A DNA stretch of 17,953 bases from Candidatus Dojkabacteria bacterium UBA5232 (GCA_002409215.1 DHUO01000023.1:1-17953); one strand, 5' to 3'; shown: positions 1 to 7,686, counted from the first letter of the stretch. Translations and numbers: made by a program. The notes: generated from the letters alone by a model not told the origin.

Positions 1-291
1 GCAGATGAACTAGCAGGAGCACTTGGAACTAAAAAAGCGGGAGGATCTAAATACGGTTCAATAGGCTCAGTACTTGGTTCAATACTAGGAGGGTTAATAG
101 GTAATATACCAGGAGTATTTATAGGTTCATTCTTAGGAGCAACAGTAGCAGAGTATATATTTGCTAAAAAAGATTTCAGCCAAAGTATAAAATTGGGATT
201 TGCATCATTTCTAGGATTTCTCATAGGAACAGGATTAAAAGTAGCAGTTAATATATCCATTATTGTATTTGTTCTGATCAAATTATTGTAA
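1..291 (+). CDS. DUF456 family membrane protein, C-terminal part
   Basis: The frame is open from base 1 to a TAA at 289-291; the start lies outside the window. The 96 visible residues begin ADELAGALGTKKAGGSKYGS and continue as glycine-rich hydrophobic segments (GSILGGLIGNIPGVFIGSFLGA, then LGFASFLGFLIGTGLKVAVN) ending in a short hydrophobic tail. The K-x-GGSK-x-G motif, the glycine-zipper helices and the later GTGLKV segment match the DUF456 family, small multi-pass inner-membrane proteins of unknown function. The gene converges on a minus-strand gene whose reading frame has no stop before base 1 (see 296-878). Family assignment is fairly sure; function is unknown. Confidence 0.8.
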   Translation, partial: ADELAGALGTKKAGGSKYGSIGSVLGSILGGLIGNIPGVFIGSFLGATVAEYIFAKKDFSQSIKLGFASFLGFLIGTGLKVAVNISIIVFVLIKLL

Positions 292-295
292 AGGA

Positions 296-878
296 TTAGA
301 TTCCCTCTCATGTCCTCAATGATATACAAATCTTTATCTTTTACAAAAACTCTCCGAGCATCAATATATTTAGGAATATCTAAAGACATCTCTCTATTGG
401 GAGCAGCTATCTCTTCCTTCTGTTCACTCTCAATATCTATTTTGTAGTAATGCTCCTCTAAAAAATCAACCGCTGTTACGGCAATAATGATACTCTCATT
501 CATACGTATAGGTCTAATTGTTTCAAATATCTTTATCTCTTTTATTACCTCCTCTTTACTATTCTTAATTCTAAAAATAGTTGAAAATTCATCAGGTGAG
601 TTAATTATAAAATGCTCAAACTCACAGAATATTAATTCCCCTTTTGAATCCAAACTCACAAAAGAATTAGGCTCTCTTTCCCCAATCTTCTCTAAGTTTT
701 TTGAATATATGTTGTATTTAAAAATATCCTTCTCTTTCACAATCAGAAGATCTTCATTGGAAATCCATTGAACTTGATGAGGAGAGGAAATATTATCAAT
801 CACTTCTAACTCTCTCTTCTCTATATTACAAAAAGAAAGAGAGTAGAGGAGGAGTAAAATAAGTGCTGTTTTAACCAT
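296..878 (-). CDS. exported protein of unknown function, 3' end unresolved
   Basis: Reading leftward from ATG at 878 gives MVKTALILLLLYSLSFCNIEK, a clear signal peptide. The C after LSF could be a lipoprotein cysteine, but F at -1 is atypical. About 190 residues of beta-rich sequence follow (for example DLYIIEDMRGNLILY), suggesting propeller-like repeats, with no family recognised. The ATG lies 16 bases after the stop of the M23 peptidase gene, so the two are probably cotranscribed. The frame has no stop before base 1 and would run fully antisense through the DUF456 gene. A stop in the next frame lies at 298-296, five bases past the DUF456 stop, so a one-base error or real frameshift near 300-350 is likely. 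The left coordinate given is that shifted stop. Confidence 0.6.
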
Positions 879-894
879 ATATTTATTATTAAAA

Positions 895-2004
895 TTATCT
901 ACCTGGATGTGGATTGTCACCAGTTAATCTCCCTGGGTATTTTTTATAGTTTGCTGTGGGTATTAAATTCCAATCCTGCTCGATATAATCCACAGGATTT
1001 ACATGGGTAGTCTGACTTCTTCCCTTTCTGGTTTCAAAATGAAGATGATGGGCAAGAGGTTGACAATTCCAGCTTCCACTATTTCCTGTCTTTGCTACAA
1101 CCTCTCCTTTTTTGACTCTCTTCCCAACATCGACATATGATTTTTCTAGATGAAAATATACTGTGTGCATCCCATTGTCATGTTTGATTGTTAGGAAATT
1201 ACCTCCTGACTGGCACTTGCCGTAATATGTATCATATCCTCTCCCTACAACAAGCCCATCCCCAACTGCAAGAGTATTTTCTCTTGCTACACTAAAATCG
1301 ATACCTTTGTGTGGTTTTTGAAATGCGGTATATCCATGCCATTGAGATACACCCACAGGTTTAGAGAACGGAAATCTGAATGGCTTTACGTCTTGTCCTA
1401 AGACATCTTCTTTAGGCTTTGGTTTAGGTGCAGGTTTAGGAGGTTTTGGTGGAGTTGAGGGCTGTTCAACTATTATTGCTGGTATGATTGGTTCTTCTAT
1501 GGTAATGCTTTGTGGAGGTGTGGGGTTTTCTGTTCTATTCTTATCAAACCGTTTTAACCAATACTCAGGCACATCCATTCCTATTCCTAATACAAGAATA
1601 TCACTTGCATACATATACTCATCTCTTTCTTCTGTCATATATTTATCAATATCCCAATAGTACAACTGAAGTACAATAACACTCTTCTGGAAAGGTCGTA
1701 TGGTATATGACATATCATCTGTATTCCTAAATGATGCACTCATTTGAAAATCTCCAATGACATAGTAGAAGTAGGGGGCGTAGGTGTAGCTTTTCTGTGC
1801 ATTCTGATTCCTCCATGACAGAACAATATCCTCACCTAACTCAAACCTCTGTCCATATTCAGGTGCAAGAATCTCAACATCTTGATTCTTGGACATCAAC
1901 TCTTCATTGATACCTGGTGCGTCAATCATAGGTTCTCCTTGTGCGAAAAGAGGTAGAAAAAGGCTGTTTAAAGCCAATAGTAATATTTTTATAATCTTGC
2001 CCAT
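895..2004 (-). CDS. secreted M23 (LytM-type) metallopeptidase
   Basis: This 369-residue protein has a signal peptide (about 1-22, ending FAQG), a beta-rich Ig-like region (about 40-140), a Pro/Lys-rich linker (about 161-199) and a C-terminal LytM/M23 domain (about 210-345). Zinc-site residues are visible: H232 and D236 in PHKGIDF, and H320-L-H322 in AHHLHFE, with H285 in YFHLEK. Such domains cut peptidoglycan cross-bridges outside the membrane. All core residues are present, so an active hydrolase is likely; a non-enzymatic regulator is less likely. It is transcribed divergently from secA and is followed after 16 bases by the exported protein at 878-296. The start fits both the signal peptide and the -10 placed just upstream. 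Confidence 0.9.
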   Translation of the reverse strand: MGKIIKILLLALNSLFLPLFAQGEPMIDAPGINEELMSKNQDVEILAPEYGQRFELGEDIVLSWRNQNAQKSYTYAPYFYYVIGDFQMSASFRNTDDMSYTIRPFQKSVIVLQLYYWDIDKYMTEERDEYMYASDILVLGIGMDVPEYWLKRFDKNRTENPTPPQSITIEEPIIPAIIVEQPSTPPKPPKPAPKPKPKEDVLGQDVKPFRFPFSKPVGVSQWHGYTAFQKPHKGIDFSVARENTLAVGDGLVVGRGYDTYYGKCQSGGNFLTIKHDNGMHTVYFHLEKSYVDVGKRVKKGEVVAKTGNSGSWNCQPLAHHLHFETRKGRSQTTHVNPVDYIEQDWNLIPTANYKKYPGRLTGDNPHPGR

Positions 2005-2018
2005 ATATAAAGATTACA
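2005..2018 (-). promoter_or_regulatory. candidate -10 element of the M23 gene
   Basis: On the minus strand TGTAAT (2018-2013) lies eight bases upstream of the ATG at 2004. Transcription would start almost at the start codon. No clear -35 was seen and no Shine-Dalgarno is present. Confidence 0.45.
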
Positions 2019-2064
2019 GTATGAAAATGAAATATTTATGAAAACAGAAAAATATATTTAGAGG

Positions 2065-2073
2065 TGGTATAAT
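2065..2073 (+). promoter_or_regulatory. extended -10 promoter of secA
   Basis: TGG-TATAAT is a perfect extended -10 (TGn at 2065-2067, hexamer 2068-2073). The secA ATG follows only eight bases later, so the mRNA would be leaderless or nearly so. No good -35 is present, which is normal for extended -10 promoters. Confidence 0.65.
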
Positions 2074-2081
2074 GTGAGGAT

Positions 2082-5000
2082 ATGTTCAAATTCCTAGGGA
2101 ATCTTTTTGATTCAAATGAGAAACAGTTAAAGAAGATTGAGCCAATTGTAGAGGAGATTGATTCTTTGGAGGCAAGCCTTTCCAAACTTTCAGATGAGCA
2201 ATTAAAGGAAAAAACAATTGAGTTTAGAGAGAGGTTGGGTGTAGATTTAGAAAAGTGTAGAGAGGAATTTACAACAGTAGATTCGGAAGAATTAAACAGG
2301 AAGTTGGATAAAGAGAAGGAAACTCTTTATGAAATTCTTCCTGAAGCATTTGCTGTTGCTAGAGAAGCATCTAAGAGAGTGTCAAACCATAGGCATTTTG
2401 ATGTACAGGTAATGGCAGGATATGTTTTGTTTGATAATAAGGTGGCTGAGTTATTCACAGGTGAGGGTAAGACATTAGCAGCTAATCTCCCTTTGTATCT
2501 ATACTCTTTAACAGGTAGAGGAGCACACCTAGTTACAGTAAATGATTATCTAGCTAGAAGAGATGCTGAGTGGACAGGCCATATTATGAATTCTCTTGGT
2601 ATTAAAGTCGGGGCAATTAACTCTGGCAAACAGTACAGATTTGTTGATGATGAGGAGGCCATAAAACTCAAGGGTGATGATGCTAAGAAATTGATTAAAG
2701 AAAGAGAAACAAAGGCTAAAGAGGCAGGAAGACTAAAATATGATCATATGAGTGGGGTTAATCTTGTTGAGTGTAGTAAACAGGAAACATACGCTTGTGA
2801 TATTGTTTACGGTACAAATAGTGAGTTTGGTTTTGACTATCTTAGAGATAATATGGCACGCTCTCTTGAAGAGAGAGTTCAAGGTCCTAGATATTTTGTA
2901 ATTGTTGATGAGGCTGACTCAATATTAATTGATGAGGCTAGAACTCCACTAATTATCTCTACTAGTGCAGATACTGCAAATGATTTGTACAAACAGTTTG
3001 CATCTTTGGTAAAGACTCTAAATAAGGAACAGCACTATACTGTTGATGAGAAGGCTCACGCAGTTTCATTGAACCAAGAAGGTATGGATGCAGTAGAGAA
3101 GGCGCTTAAGGTGGATAATGTATATGAGAATGCACAGCTAGCCTACCATTTAGATAATGCACTTAAAGCAAAAGAGCTCTACCAACTCGATGATGAATAT
3201 ATGATTAGGAATGGTGAAATCTTAATTGTTGATGAGTTCACAGGTAGGGCAATGGAAGGTAGAAGATATAGTGAGGGTCTTCACCAAGCAATTGAGGCTA
3301 AAGAGGGTGTAGAGGTTAAGAAGGAATCTAAAACAATGGCTACAATTACATTGCAAAACTTCTTTAGACTGTACAAATATCTTTCGGGTATGACAGGAAC
3401 CGCAATCACAGAGGCAGAAGAGTTTTCTCAGATATATAATCTTGACACTATTGTCGTACCAACTAATAAGCCTGTTGTTAGACAAGACTACAACGATGTA
3501 GTGTATAGAACAACAGAGGGTAAGTTCATGGCAATAATAAAAGATATTGCAGAGCATCATGCAAAAGGACAACCAATACTTGTAGGTACAACATCAGTTG
3601 AGAAGTCTGAAATACTCTCAGATATGCTTAAAAAAGAAGGTATAAAGCACAATGTACTTAATGCAAAACAACACGAATTAGAGGCAAAGATTGTATCGGA
3701 AGCAGGTCAGTTAGGTGCAGTAACAATAGCAACCAACATGGCTGGTAGAGGTACAGATATTGCACTAGGAGAGGGAGTCAAAGAGGTTGGAGGATTGTAT
3801 GTAATTGGTTCTGAAAGGCATGAATCAAGAAGAATTGATAATCAGCTAAGAGGTAGGTCAGGAAGGCAGGGAGATCCAGGGGAATCCAAATTCTTTGTTT
3901 CATTTGATGATGACTTAATGAGAATCTTTGGAGGAGATAGAATGAAACTCATAATGGAACAGGTCGGTCTTGATGATGAGATGGAGATCTCAGTTGGCTT
4001 GATTGGTAAATCAATCGAAAATGCACAGAAGAAAGTAGAAGCATCAAACTACGATATTAGGAAAAGACTTGTTGAATATGATGATGTCCTTAATCAGCAG
4101 AGAGAAATAATATATACCCTCAGAAGGAAGATTTTGGAAGTAGATATGCCAGAGGATGTAAAGCTTTCCGAAAAGGACATGAAGGGAGATTTGAAGCTTG
4201 TGAAGGATGTGGATATCGAAAGAGTTCAAGATGGTTTAGATGGTTTTGCATTAAACAGAAAAAATACTTGGGATATTCCAGAACTTGATGAATTTAAGTA
4301 TCCATTCTCAGCGCTAGACAAATGGGTTTTGAAGAAGGCTTTGGAGTATGTTGACTACTTAACAGCATCTGCATTAGCTGATGATATGAAGATAGATAAT
4401 GTCGAAGAGAGAAGATTGTATATGGAAATCTTAAATCTTCTTAGCGAAGACTTAGAAGGTATTGCAGTTGTTGAATTGGGATACAAAGATGCAGTATCTA
4501 TGTTTAGAGAACTATACCTAAAGGATGATGTAGCAAGGAGTGCAGAATTAAAGAGATTGGTATTGATGTGTTTTGTCATTCATATATATTCCATAGGCCT
4601 TAAAGCTATGCAAGAGCTCTCCAGATACCTCATTCTACAATCATTTGACAACTTCTGGATGGAGCATTTAGACACAATGACTGACTTGAGAGAGGGAATC
4701 TCCCTCAGAAACTTAGCACAGAGAGACCCTCTAGTAGAGTACAAAAATGAGGGATTCCAAATGTTTGATGATATGTTAGCAAAAGTGGATAACTTTGTCA
4801 TAACAAGGTTCTTCAAGGTGAGGCTTGTTGCCAATGAATCAACAGCACCTCAGAGAACTTCATCAAATGAGGATAATAGACCGGGTAAAGTGGCTAAACA
4901 AAAAACTATACAGAAGGGAAAAAAGGTAGGAAGGAATGAGCCTTGTCCTTGTGGTAGTGGGAAAAAGTACAAAAAGTGTTGCTATCCAAAGTATGGGTAA
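2082..5000 (+). CDS. secA: preprotein translocase ATPase SecA
   Basis: The product is the motor ATPase that drives unfolded preproteins through SecYEG. At 972 residues it exceeds E. coli SecA (901). Motifs seen: Walker A GEGKT (127-131), the DEAD-like box VDEADS (275-280), GTNSEFGFDYLRDN (244-257), the second helicase motifs NMAGRGTDIALGEG and QLRGRSGRQGDPG, and the helical-scaffold region. The C-terminal zinc motif NEPCPCGSGKKYKKCC that binds SecB and ribosomes is complete. Residues about 181-228 are a charged insertion, rich in Lys, Asp and Glu, before the ACDIVYGTN motif. The gene has its own extended -10 promoter and no Shine-Dalgarno. Identity is certain. Confidence 0.98.
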   Translation: MFKFLGNLFDSNEKQLKKIEPIVEEIDSLEASLSKLSDEQLKEKTIEFRERLGVDLEKCREEFTTVDSEELNRKLDKEKETLYEILPEAFAVAREASKRVSNHRHFDVQVMAGYVLFDNKVAELFTGEGKTLAANLPLYLYSLTGRGAHLVTVNDYLARRDAEWTGHIMNSLGIKVGAINSGKQYRFVDDEEAIKLKGDDAKKLIKERETKAKEAGRLKYDHMSGVNLVECSKQETYACDIVYGTNSEFGFDYLRDNMARSLEERVQGPRYFVIVDEADSILIDEARTPLIISTSADTANDLYKQFASLVKTLNKEQHYTVDEKAHAVSLNQEGMDAVEKALKVDNVYENAQLAYHLDNALKAKELYQLDDEYMIRNGEILIVDEFTGRAMEGRRYSEGLHQAIEAKEGVEVKKESKTMATITLQNFFRLYKYLSGMTGTAITEAEEFSQIYNLDTIVVPTNKPVVRQDYNDVVYRTTEGKFMAIIKDIAEHHAKGQPILVGTTSVEKSEILSDMLKKEGIKHNVLNAKQHELEAKIVSEAGQLGAVTIATNMAGRGTDIALGEGVKEVGGLYVIGSERHESRRIDNQLRGRSGRQGDPGESKFFVSFDDDLMRIFGGDRMKLIMEQVGLDDEMEISVGLIGKSIENAQKKVEASNYDIRKRLVEYDDVLNQQREIIYTLRRKILEVDMPEDVKLSEKDMKGDLKLVKDVDIERVQDGLDGFALNRKNTWDIPELDEFKYPFSALDKWVLKKALEYVDYLTASALADDMKIDNVEERRLYMEILNLLSEDLEGIAVVELGYKDAVSMFRELYLKDDVARSAELKRLVLMCFVIHIYSIGLKAMQELSRYLILQSFDNFWMEHLDTMTDLREGISLRNLAQRDPLVEYKNEGFQMFDDMLAKVDNFVITRFFKVRLVANESTAPQRTSSNEDNRPGKVAKQKTIQKGKKVGRNEPCPCGSGKKYKKCCYPKYG

Positions 5001-5021
5001 AAACCTTACGCTATGGGATTC

Positions 5022-5050
5022 TTGACACACTATGAACCCTATACTATTCT
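5022..5050 (+). promoter_or_regulatory. promoter of the zinc-ribbon gene
   Basis: A perfect -35 TTGACA (5022-5027) is followed after 17 bases by TATTCT (5045-5050). The ATG at 5063 begins 13 bases after the -10, leaving a leader of about five bases. An imperfect inverted repeat (TATGGGATTC / GAACCCTATA, about 5012-5043) flanks the -35 and could be an operator. Confidence 0.65.
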
Positions 5051-5062
5051 AGAGATATACGT

Positions 5063-5581
5063 ATGGGAACTTCTAAGAAAGCTAAAAAAGAGGAATTGAT
5101 ACCAACAAGAAGGAGTGTTCATGTTGTGTATCTTTCATGTCCACACTGCTCACATGAAATTGATGATATAACTCTATGTCCTGTTTGTAATGAAGCTATG
5201 AAAGTTATAGATGTTGTTGAGAAATTTGGAGATGATGCTGAGAGATTTCTAAAGAGATTAGAGAAGAGAAAGGGGAAAAATGGAGAGGTTCCTGTTACAA
5301 CAGACGATGAGTTAGAGATTGATGAGGAGGAACCAAACATTATTCTAATGGGTGCAGATGATTCATTAGATGATGGTGGAATTGATCCTACTGCAGATAC
5401 AGACGATGGCTCACTCGATGTTATCTTCCCAGATGATACAGATGATGACACTTCACATACAGGAGATGTTTCTTTAGATGAAGATTTAGCAAAGGCATTG
5501 GAGCAATTAGATTCAGAAGAAGAAGAAAATGTCACAGCAGAAGATTTCGGTTTTGATGATGGAGAAATACCTGAGTTGTAG
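5063..5581 (+). CDS. zinc-ribbon protein with long acidic tail, unknown function
   Basis: The 172-residue protein starts with a Lys-rich patch (KKAKKEE), then a compact zinc ribbon with CPHC (C26, C29) and CPVC (C39, C42), followed by a short basic helix (about 50-73). The remaining hundred residues are strongly acidic and low in complexity (runs of Asp, Glu, Ser, Thr). The layout resembles zinc-ribbon/acidic proteins such as the FYDLN-acid group, but the FYDLN motif is absent and no family is claimed. It has a strong near-leaderless promoter and sits between secA and a ClpP-like gene, each with its own promoter. A role in nucleic-acid or protein binding is only a guess. Confidence 0.75.
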   Translation: MGTSKKAKKEELIPTRRSVHVVYLSCPHCSHEIDDITLCPVCNEAMKVIDVVEKFGDDAERFLKRLEKRKGKNGEVPVTTDDELEIDEEEPNIILMGADDSLDDGGIDPTADTDDGSLDVIFPDDTDDDTSHTGDVSLDEDLAKALEQLDSEEEENVTAEDFGFDDGEIPEL

Positions 5582-5604
5582 AGATGTAAATAATTTTTTA
5601 TAAT
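5576..5604 (+). promoter_or_regulatory. leaderless promoter of the ClpP-like gene
   Basis: TTGTAG (5576-5581) and TATAAT (5599-5604) are 17 bases apart. The ATG at 5611 follows six bases after the -10, so the first transcribed base should be at or next to the A of ATG. The -35 overlaps the end of the upstream zinc-ribbon gene. Confidence 0.7.
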
Positions 5605-5610
5605 TCCTCT

Positions 5611-6276
5611 ATGGATTCTTTTAGAGAAGATATGTCTGATAGAGCAACTGCCAACAAAATGGTTGGGGATGCATATAAGATACCTCCAAGTTTCGTAGAG
5701 GAAACGACTGGCTTGGTTGTACCTGAAAGGTTAAGAAGACCATCTGCAGAGGTTCAGATTACTGGGAGAGTTGATGAAGCTATGTTTAAAAAACTCTGTG
5801 AAGATTTTTCAAAGATAGAGAAAGGAAATGGTAATAAAGATTCTCTTGATATCTCACTAGCATCATTTGGAGGCTCTGTTTATTTTGGCTTTGCAATATT
5901 TGATAGGATATCTCAATTTTCAAAAGCTAACAATGCACCTGTTTCAATCACAGGATATGGTCCAATTATGTCAATGGGAGCATTTATCATACAATCAGGT
6001 GATATTAGAAGAATGCCTGAAAATTCGACAATGTTGATTCATCCAACAAGTGGTGAAATGAGGGGTAGTATAGAAGATACACGGTTTGAACTTGCTCAAA
6101 GAGAGATTATAGAAAAACAGTATATTAAGGTTGTTTCTGATAGAATTAGGAAATCAGGGAGAAGTGATTTTACTGATGAAGAACTTGATCGTGTAATGCA
6201 TGCAAATGGGAATAACGGAACATACTTTACTGCACAAGAAGCTAAGGATTTTGGTCTTATAGATGAAATAGTATAG
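5611..6276 (+). CDS. ClpP-family serine protease, divergent
   Basis: The 221-residue protein follows the ClpP fold order: IPPSFVEETTG near the N-terminus, ITGRVDEAMFKKL, SFGGSVYFGFAIFD (ClpP SPGGSV, with P replaced by F at residue 86), the nucleophile region GPIMSMGAF (S121), MLIHPTSGEMRGS (H144) and the end TAQEAKDFGLIDEIV. Ser and His of the triad are present. In the last motif, where ClpP has ERDRFLSA, this protein has NNGTYFTA, so the usual catalytic Asp appears to be Gly203; D193 or another residue may substitute. It is probably a Clp-type peptidase or a ClpP-like variant. No Clp ATPase gene lies nearby. The start is fixed by the -10 six bases upstream. Confidence 0.85.
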   Translation: MDSFREDMSDRATANKMVGDAYKIPPSFVEETTGLVVPERLRRPSAEVQITGRVDEAMFKKLCEDFSKIEKGNGNKDSLDISLASFGGSVYFGFAIFDRISQFSKANNAPVSITGYGPIMSMGAFIIQSGDIRRMPENSTMLIHPTSGEMRGSIEDTRFELAQREIIEKQYIKVVSDRIRKSGRSDFTDEELDRVMHANGNNGTYFTAQEAKDFGLIDEIV

Positions 6277-6352
6277 ATTTTTTATACTCCTTCTTTTATA
6301 TTCAAAACATTTTTCTACTAACTTTGTCAATGTTTCAAAATGGAATTTGAGA

Positions 6353-6358
6353 TATAAT
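6353..6358 (+). promoter_or_regulatory. candidate -10 of the UPF0200-like gene
   Basis: TATAAT at 6353-6358 overlaps a possible TTG start at 6358, arguing against that start and for the ATG at 6391, leaving a leader of about 25 bases. The -35 is unclear; TTGTCA at 6324-6329 is too far away (23 bases). Confidence 0.45.
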
Positions 6359-6390
6359 TGAATATTAACATTTCAAATAAATATCTAACA

Positions 6391-6942
6391 ATGAAAAACA
6401 TCATAATTGCAGTTGTAGGCTTATGTGGTTCTGGTAAATCAGAAGTAACTAATATATTTATAGAAAATAAATTTGAAAAGGTATATTTTGGTGATGTAAC
6501 TTTTGATGAAATGAAGAAAAGAGATCTTCCTGTAACTCCAGAGAATGAAAAAATGATGAGAGAGGAACTACGTGCTACAAATGATATGGCAATATATGCA
6601 AAGAAAAGTGAGCCTAGGATTCAAAAAGCATATGATGAAGGTAAGAATGTTGTTGTTGAAAGCCTCTATTCATGGAGCGAGTATAAATATCTAAAAGAAA
6701 TATACAAAGAGAATTTCAAACTATTAGCAGTTGTTACAGATAGGGATATTCGTGCAGAAAGACTTAAAAATAGACCGTATAGACCGCTTACTGACGAAGA
6801 AGTTACTACAAGAGATTATTCTGAAATAGAGAATATTGAGAAAGCTGGACCTATTGCCATTGCAGATCACTTTGTTTTAAACAATGGAAGTTTTGATGAA
6901 CTTAAAAAACAGGTACAGGAGTATATAGCTACTATTATCTAG
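6391..6942 (+). CDS. UPF0200-like P-loop nucleotide kinase
   Basis: The 183-residue protein starts MKNIIIAVVGLCGSGKS, with a Walker A at residues 10-17. The order of later motifs (FGDVTFDEMKKRDLPVTPEN, a middle EGKNVVVESLYSW strand, VTDRDIRAERLKNR, then ADHFVLNNGSFDELKKQV) matches UPF0200, dephospho-CoA-kinase-like or AAA_18 kinases best known from archaea. The natural substrate is not known; a nucleotide or CoA precursor is likely from the fold. The ATG at 6391 is preferred over the TTG at 6358 because that codon lies in the -10 and the P-loop normally begins within ten residues of the start. It is followed by a nuclease gene after a 73-base gap. Confidence 0.8.
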   Translation: MKNIIIAVVGLCGSGKSEVTNIFIENKFEKVYFGDVTFDEMKKRDLPVTPENEKMMREELRATNDMAIYAKKSEPRIQKAYDEGKNVVVESLYSWSEYKYLKEIYKENFKLLAVVTDRDIRAERLKNRPYRPLTDEEVTTRDYSEIENIEKAGPIAIADHFVLNNGSFDELKKQVQEYIATII

Positions 6943-7015
6943 TATTTTTCTAAAACTGAACATTTAATGAACAGATAATCCCTGTATATTGCCGTTTATA
7001 GCCCTTCATGTAATA

Positions 7016-7573
7016 ATGACAGGAATATTTTTCCACTCACAATTAATGTGGCAATCTTTGAGAAGAAATAAAGTATGGGAAGAAATCTCTATTCCTGATG
7101 GTATATCAAACTCTCCTTCCGAACTTAATATATATTATGAAAAGATAAGACCTCTTCTTTTACCTAAAGACTTGTTTATGTTGTACAAACCAAATAGTAA
7201 AGACAATCCCTACTCGGTAGAATTAACAAAAGCAGAAATTGATTTTGTAAAAAGGTTTTACAGCATAGGAGAGAGTCTAAGATTTATTCCGTCTGAAAGA
7301 GGTCGAAAACCACAAAATGATTTTATATGGAAAGGAAAAGAGTGGGAGTTAAAGACATTAGTTGGCAAATCTGGATTTACTATAGCAAATGCTATATGGA
7401 GGGCGACAGATAGAGGTAAGAGTAATATTATTTTAGATACAACTTTTAACTCTAAATTAAATCTTCAGCAGATAATACAATATGTTCTAGGACATTTAAG
7501 ATGCAGGAGAAACAACCGTAAGGTTCATAATCTGATTGTTGTGAGGAGGGAGAAGTTTGTTAGAATAAAATAG
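7016..7573 (+). CDS. stand-alone CdiA_C-like PDDEXK nuclease
   Basis: With ATG at 7016 the protein has 185 residues. The C-terminal half resembles the CdiA_C tRNase-type toxin domain: NDFIWKGKEWELKTLVG gives D102, E111 and K113 (D-x8-E-x-K, a PDDEXK core), followed by TIANAIWRATDRGKSNIILD and a basic C-terminus (RCRRNNRKVHNLIVVRREK). In contact-dependent toxins this domain ends a very large exported protein; here it is free, with no signal peptide and no obvious immunity gene next to it. The first 90 residues are not recognised. A TTG start at 6989 or ATG at 7046 are alternatives. The target (tRNA or DNA) cannot be told from sequence. Confidence 0.7.
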   Translation: MTGIFFHSQLMWQSLRRNKVWEEISIPDGISNSPSELNIYYEKIRPLLLPKDLFMLYKPNSKDNPYSVELTKAEIDFVKRFYSIGESLRFIPSERGRKPQNDFIWKGKEWELKTLVGKSGFTIANAIWRATDRGKSNIILDTTFNSKLNLQQIIQYVLGHLRCRRNNRKVHNLIVVRREKFVRIK

Positions 7574-7619
7574 AGAGAGCCTCATTGCCCTTTACCACAA
7601 AGGGGGAGTTCTCTCTCAC
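7563..7619 (-). ncRNA. candidate minus-strand small RNA / terminator hairpin
   Basis: Read on the minus strand, GAGAGAG (7617-7611) pairs with CTCTCTC (7579-7573). Inside it CTC (7608-7606) pairs with GAG (7583-7581) and CCCTTT (7604-7599) with AAAGGG (7593-7588) around a GTGGT loop. The sequence then runs TATTTTATT, a weak U tract. A TTGCAA-18-TATAAT promoter lies just upstream (7655-7626), so the RNA would be about 55 bases and almost all hairpin. On the plus strand the hairpin directly follows the nuclease stop codon but has no U tract, so it might instead be a 3'-end structure of that mRNA. Confidence 0.45.
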
Positions 7620-7625
7620 TACCCA

Positions 7626-7655
7626 ATTATATCATTTTCACTGTTAAGGTTGCAA
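7626..7655 (-). promoter_or_regulatory. minus-strand promoter facing the 7573-7617 hairpin
   Basis: On the minus strand TTGCAA (7655-7650), an 18-base spacer and TATAAT (7631-7626) form a good sigma-70-type promoter. The expected start is near 7619, at the base of the hairpin. No minus-strand gene follows. Confidence 0.5.
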
Positions 7656-7656
7656 A

Positions 7657-7686
7657 TTGCACTAACAGTTAATACTTTAGTATAAT
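7657..7686 (+). promoter_or_regulatory. leaderless promoter of the nucleotidyltransferase-like gene
   Basis: TTGCAC (7657-7662), an 18-base spacer and TATAAT (7681-7686) precede the ATG at 7692 by only five bases. It lies back to back with the minus-strand promoter at 7626-7655. Confidence 0.65.

Noticed and set aside
487..771. 94-codon plus-strand reading frame
   Set aside because: It lies antisense to the exported-protein gene (878-296), which has a signal peptide and an operon partner; the plus reading resembles no family.
3222..3572. 116-codon minus-strand frame inside secA
   Set aside because: secA is unmistakable on the plus strand, and this frame has no recognisable motif.
5119..5535. 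138-codon Ser-rich minus-strand frame
   Set aside because: Shadow of the acidic low-complexity zinc-ribbon gene; Ser codons arise from the complement of GAT/GAA-rich codons.
6358..6390. TTG start for the UPF0200-like kinase
   Set aside because: The TTG overlaps the TATAAT at 6353-6358 and would put 11 extra residues before the P-loop strand; ATG 6391 fits the family.
7008..7013. ATG-TAA start-stop just before the nuclease gene
   Set aside because: Could in principle limit initiation at ATG 7016, but there is no Shine-Dalgarno and the promoter is unclear, so nothing supports it beyond chance.
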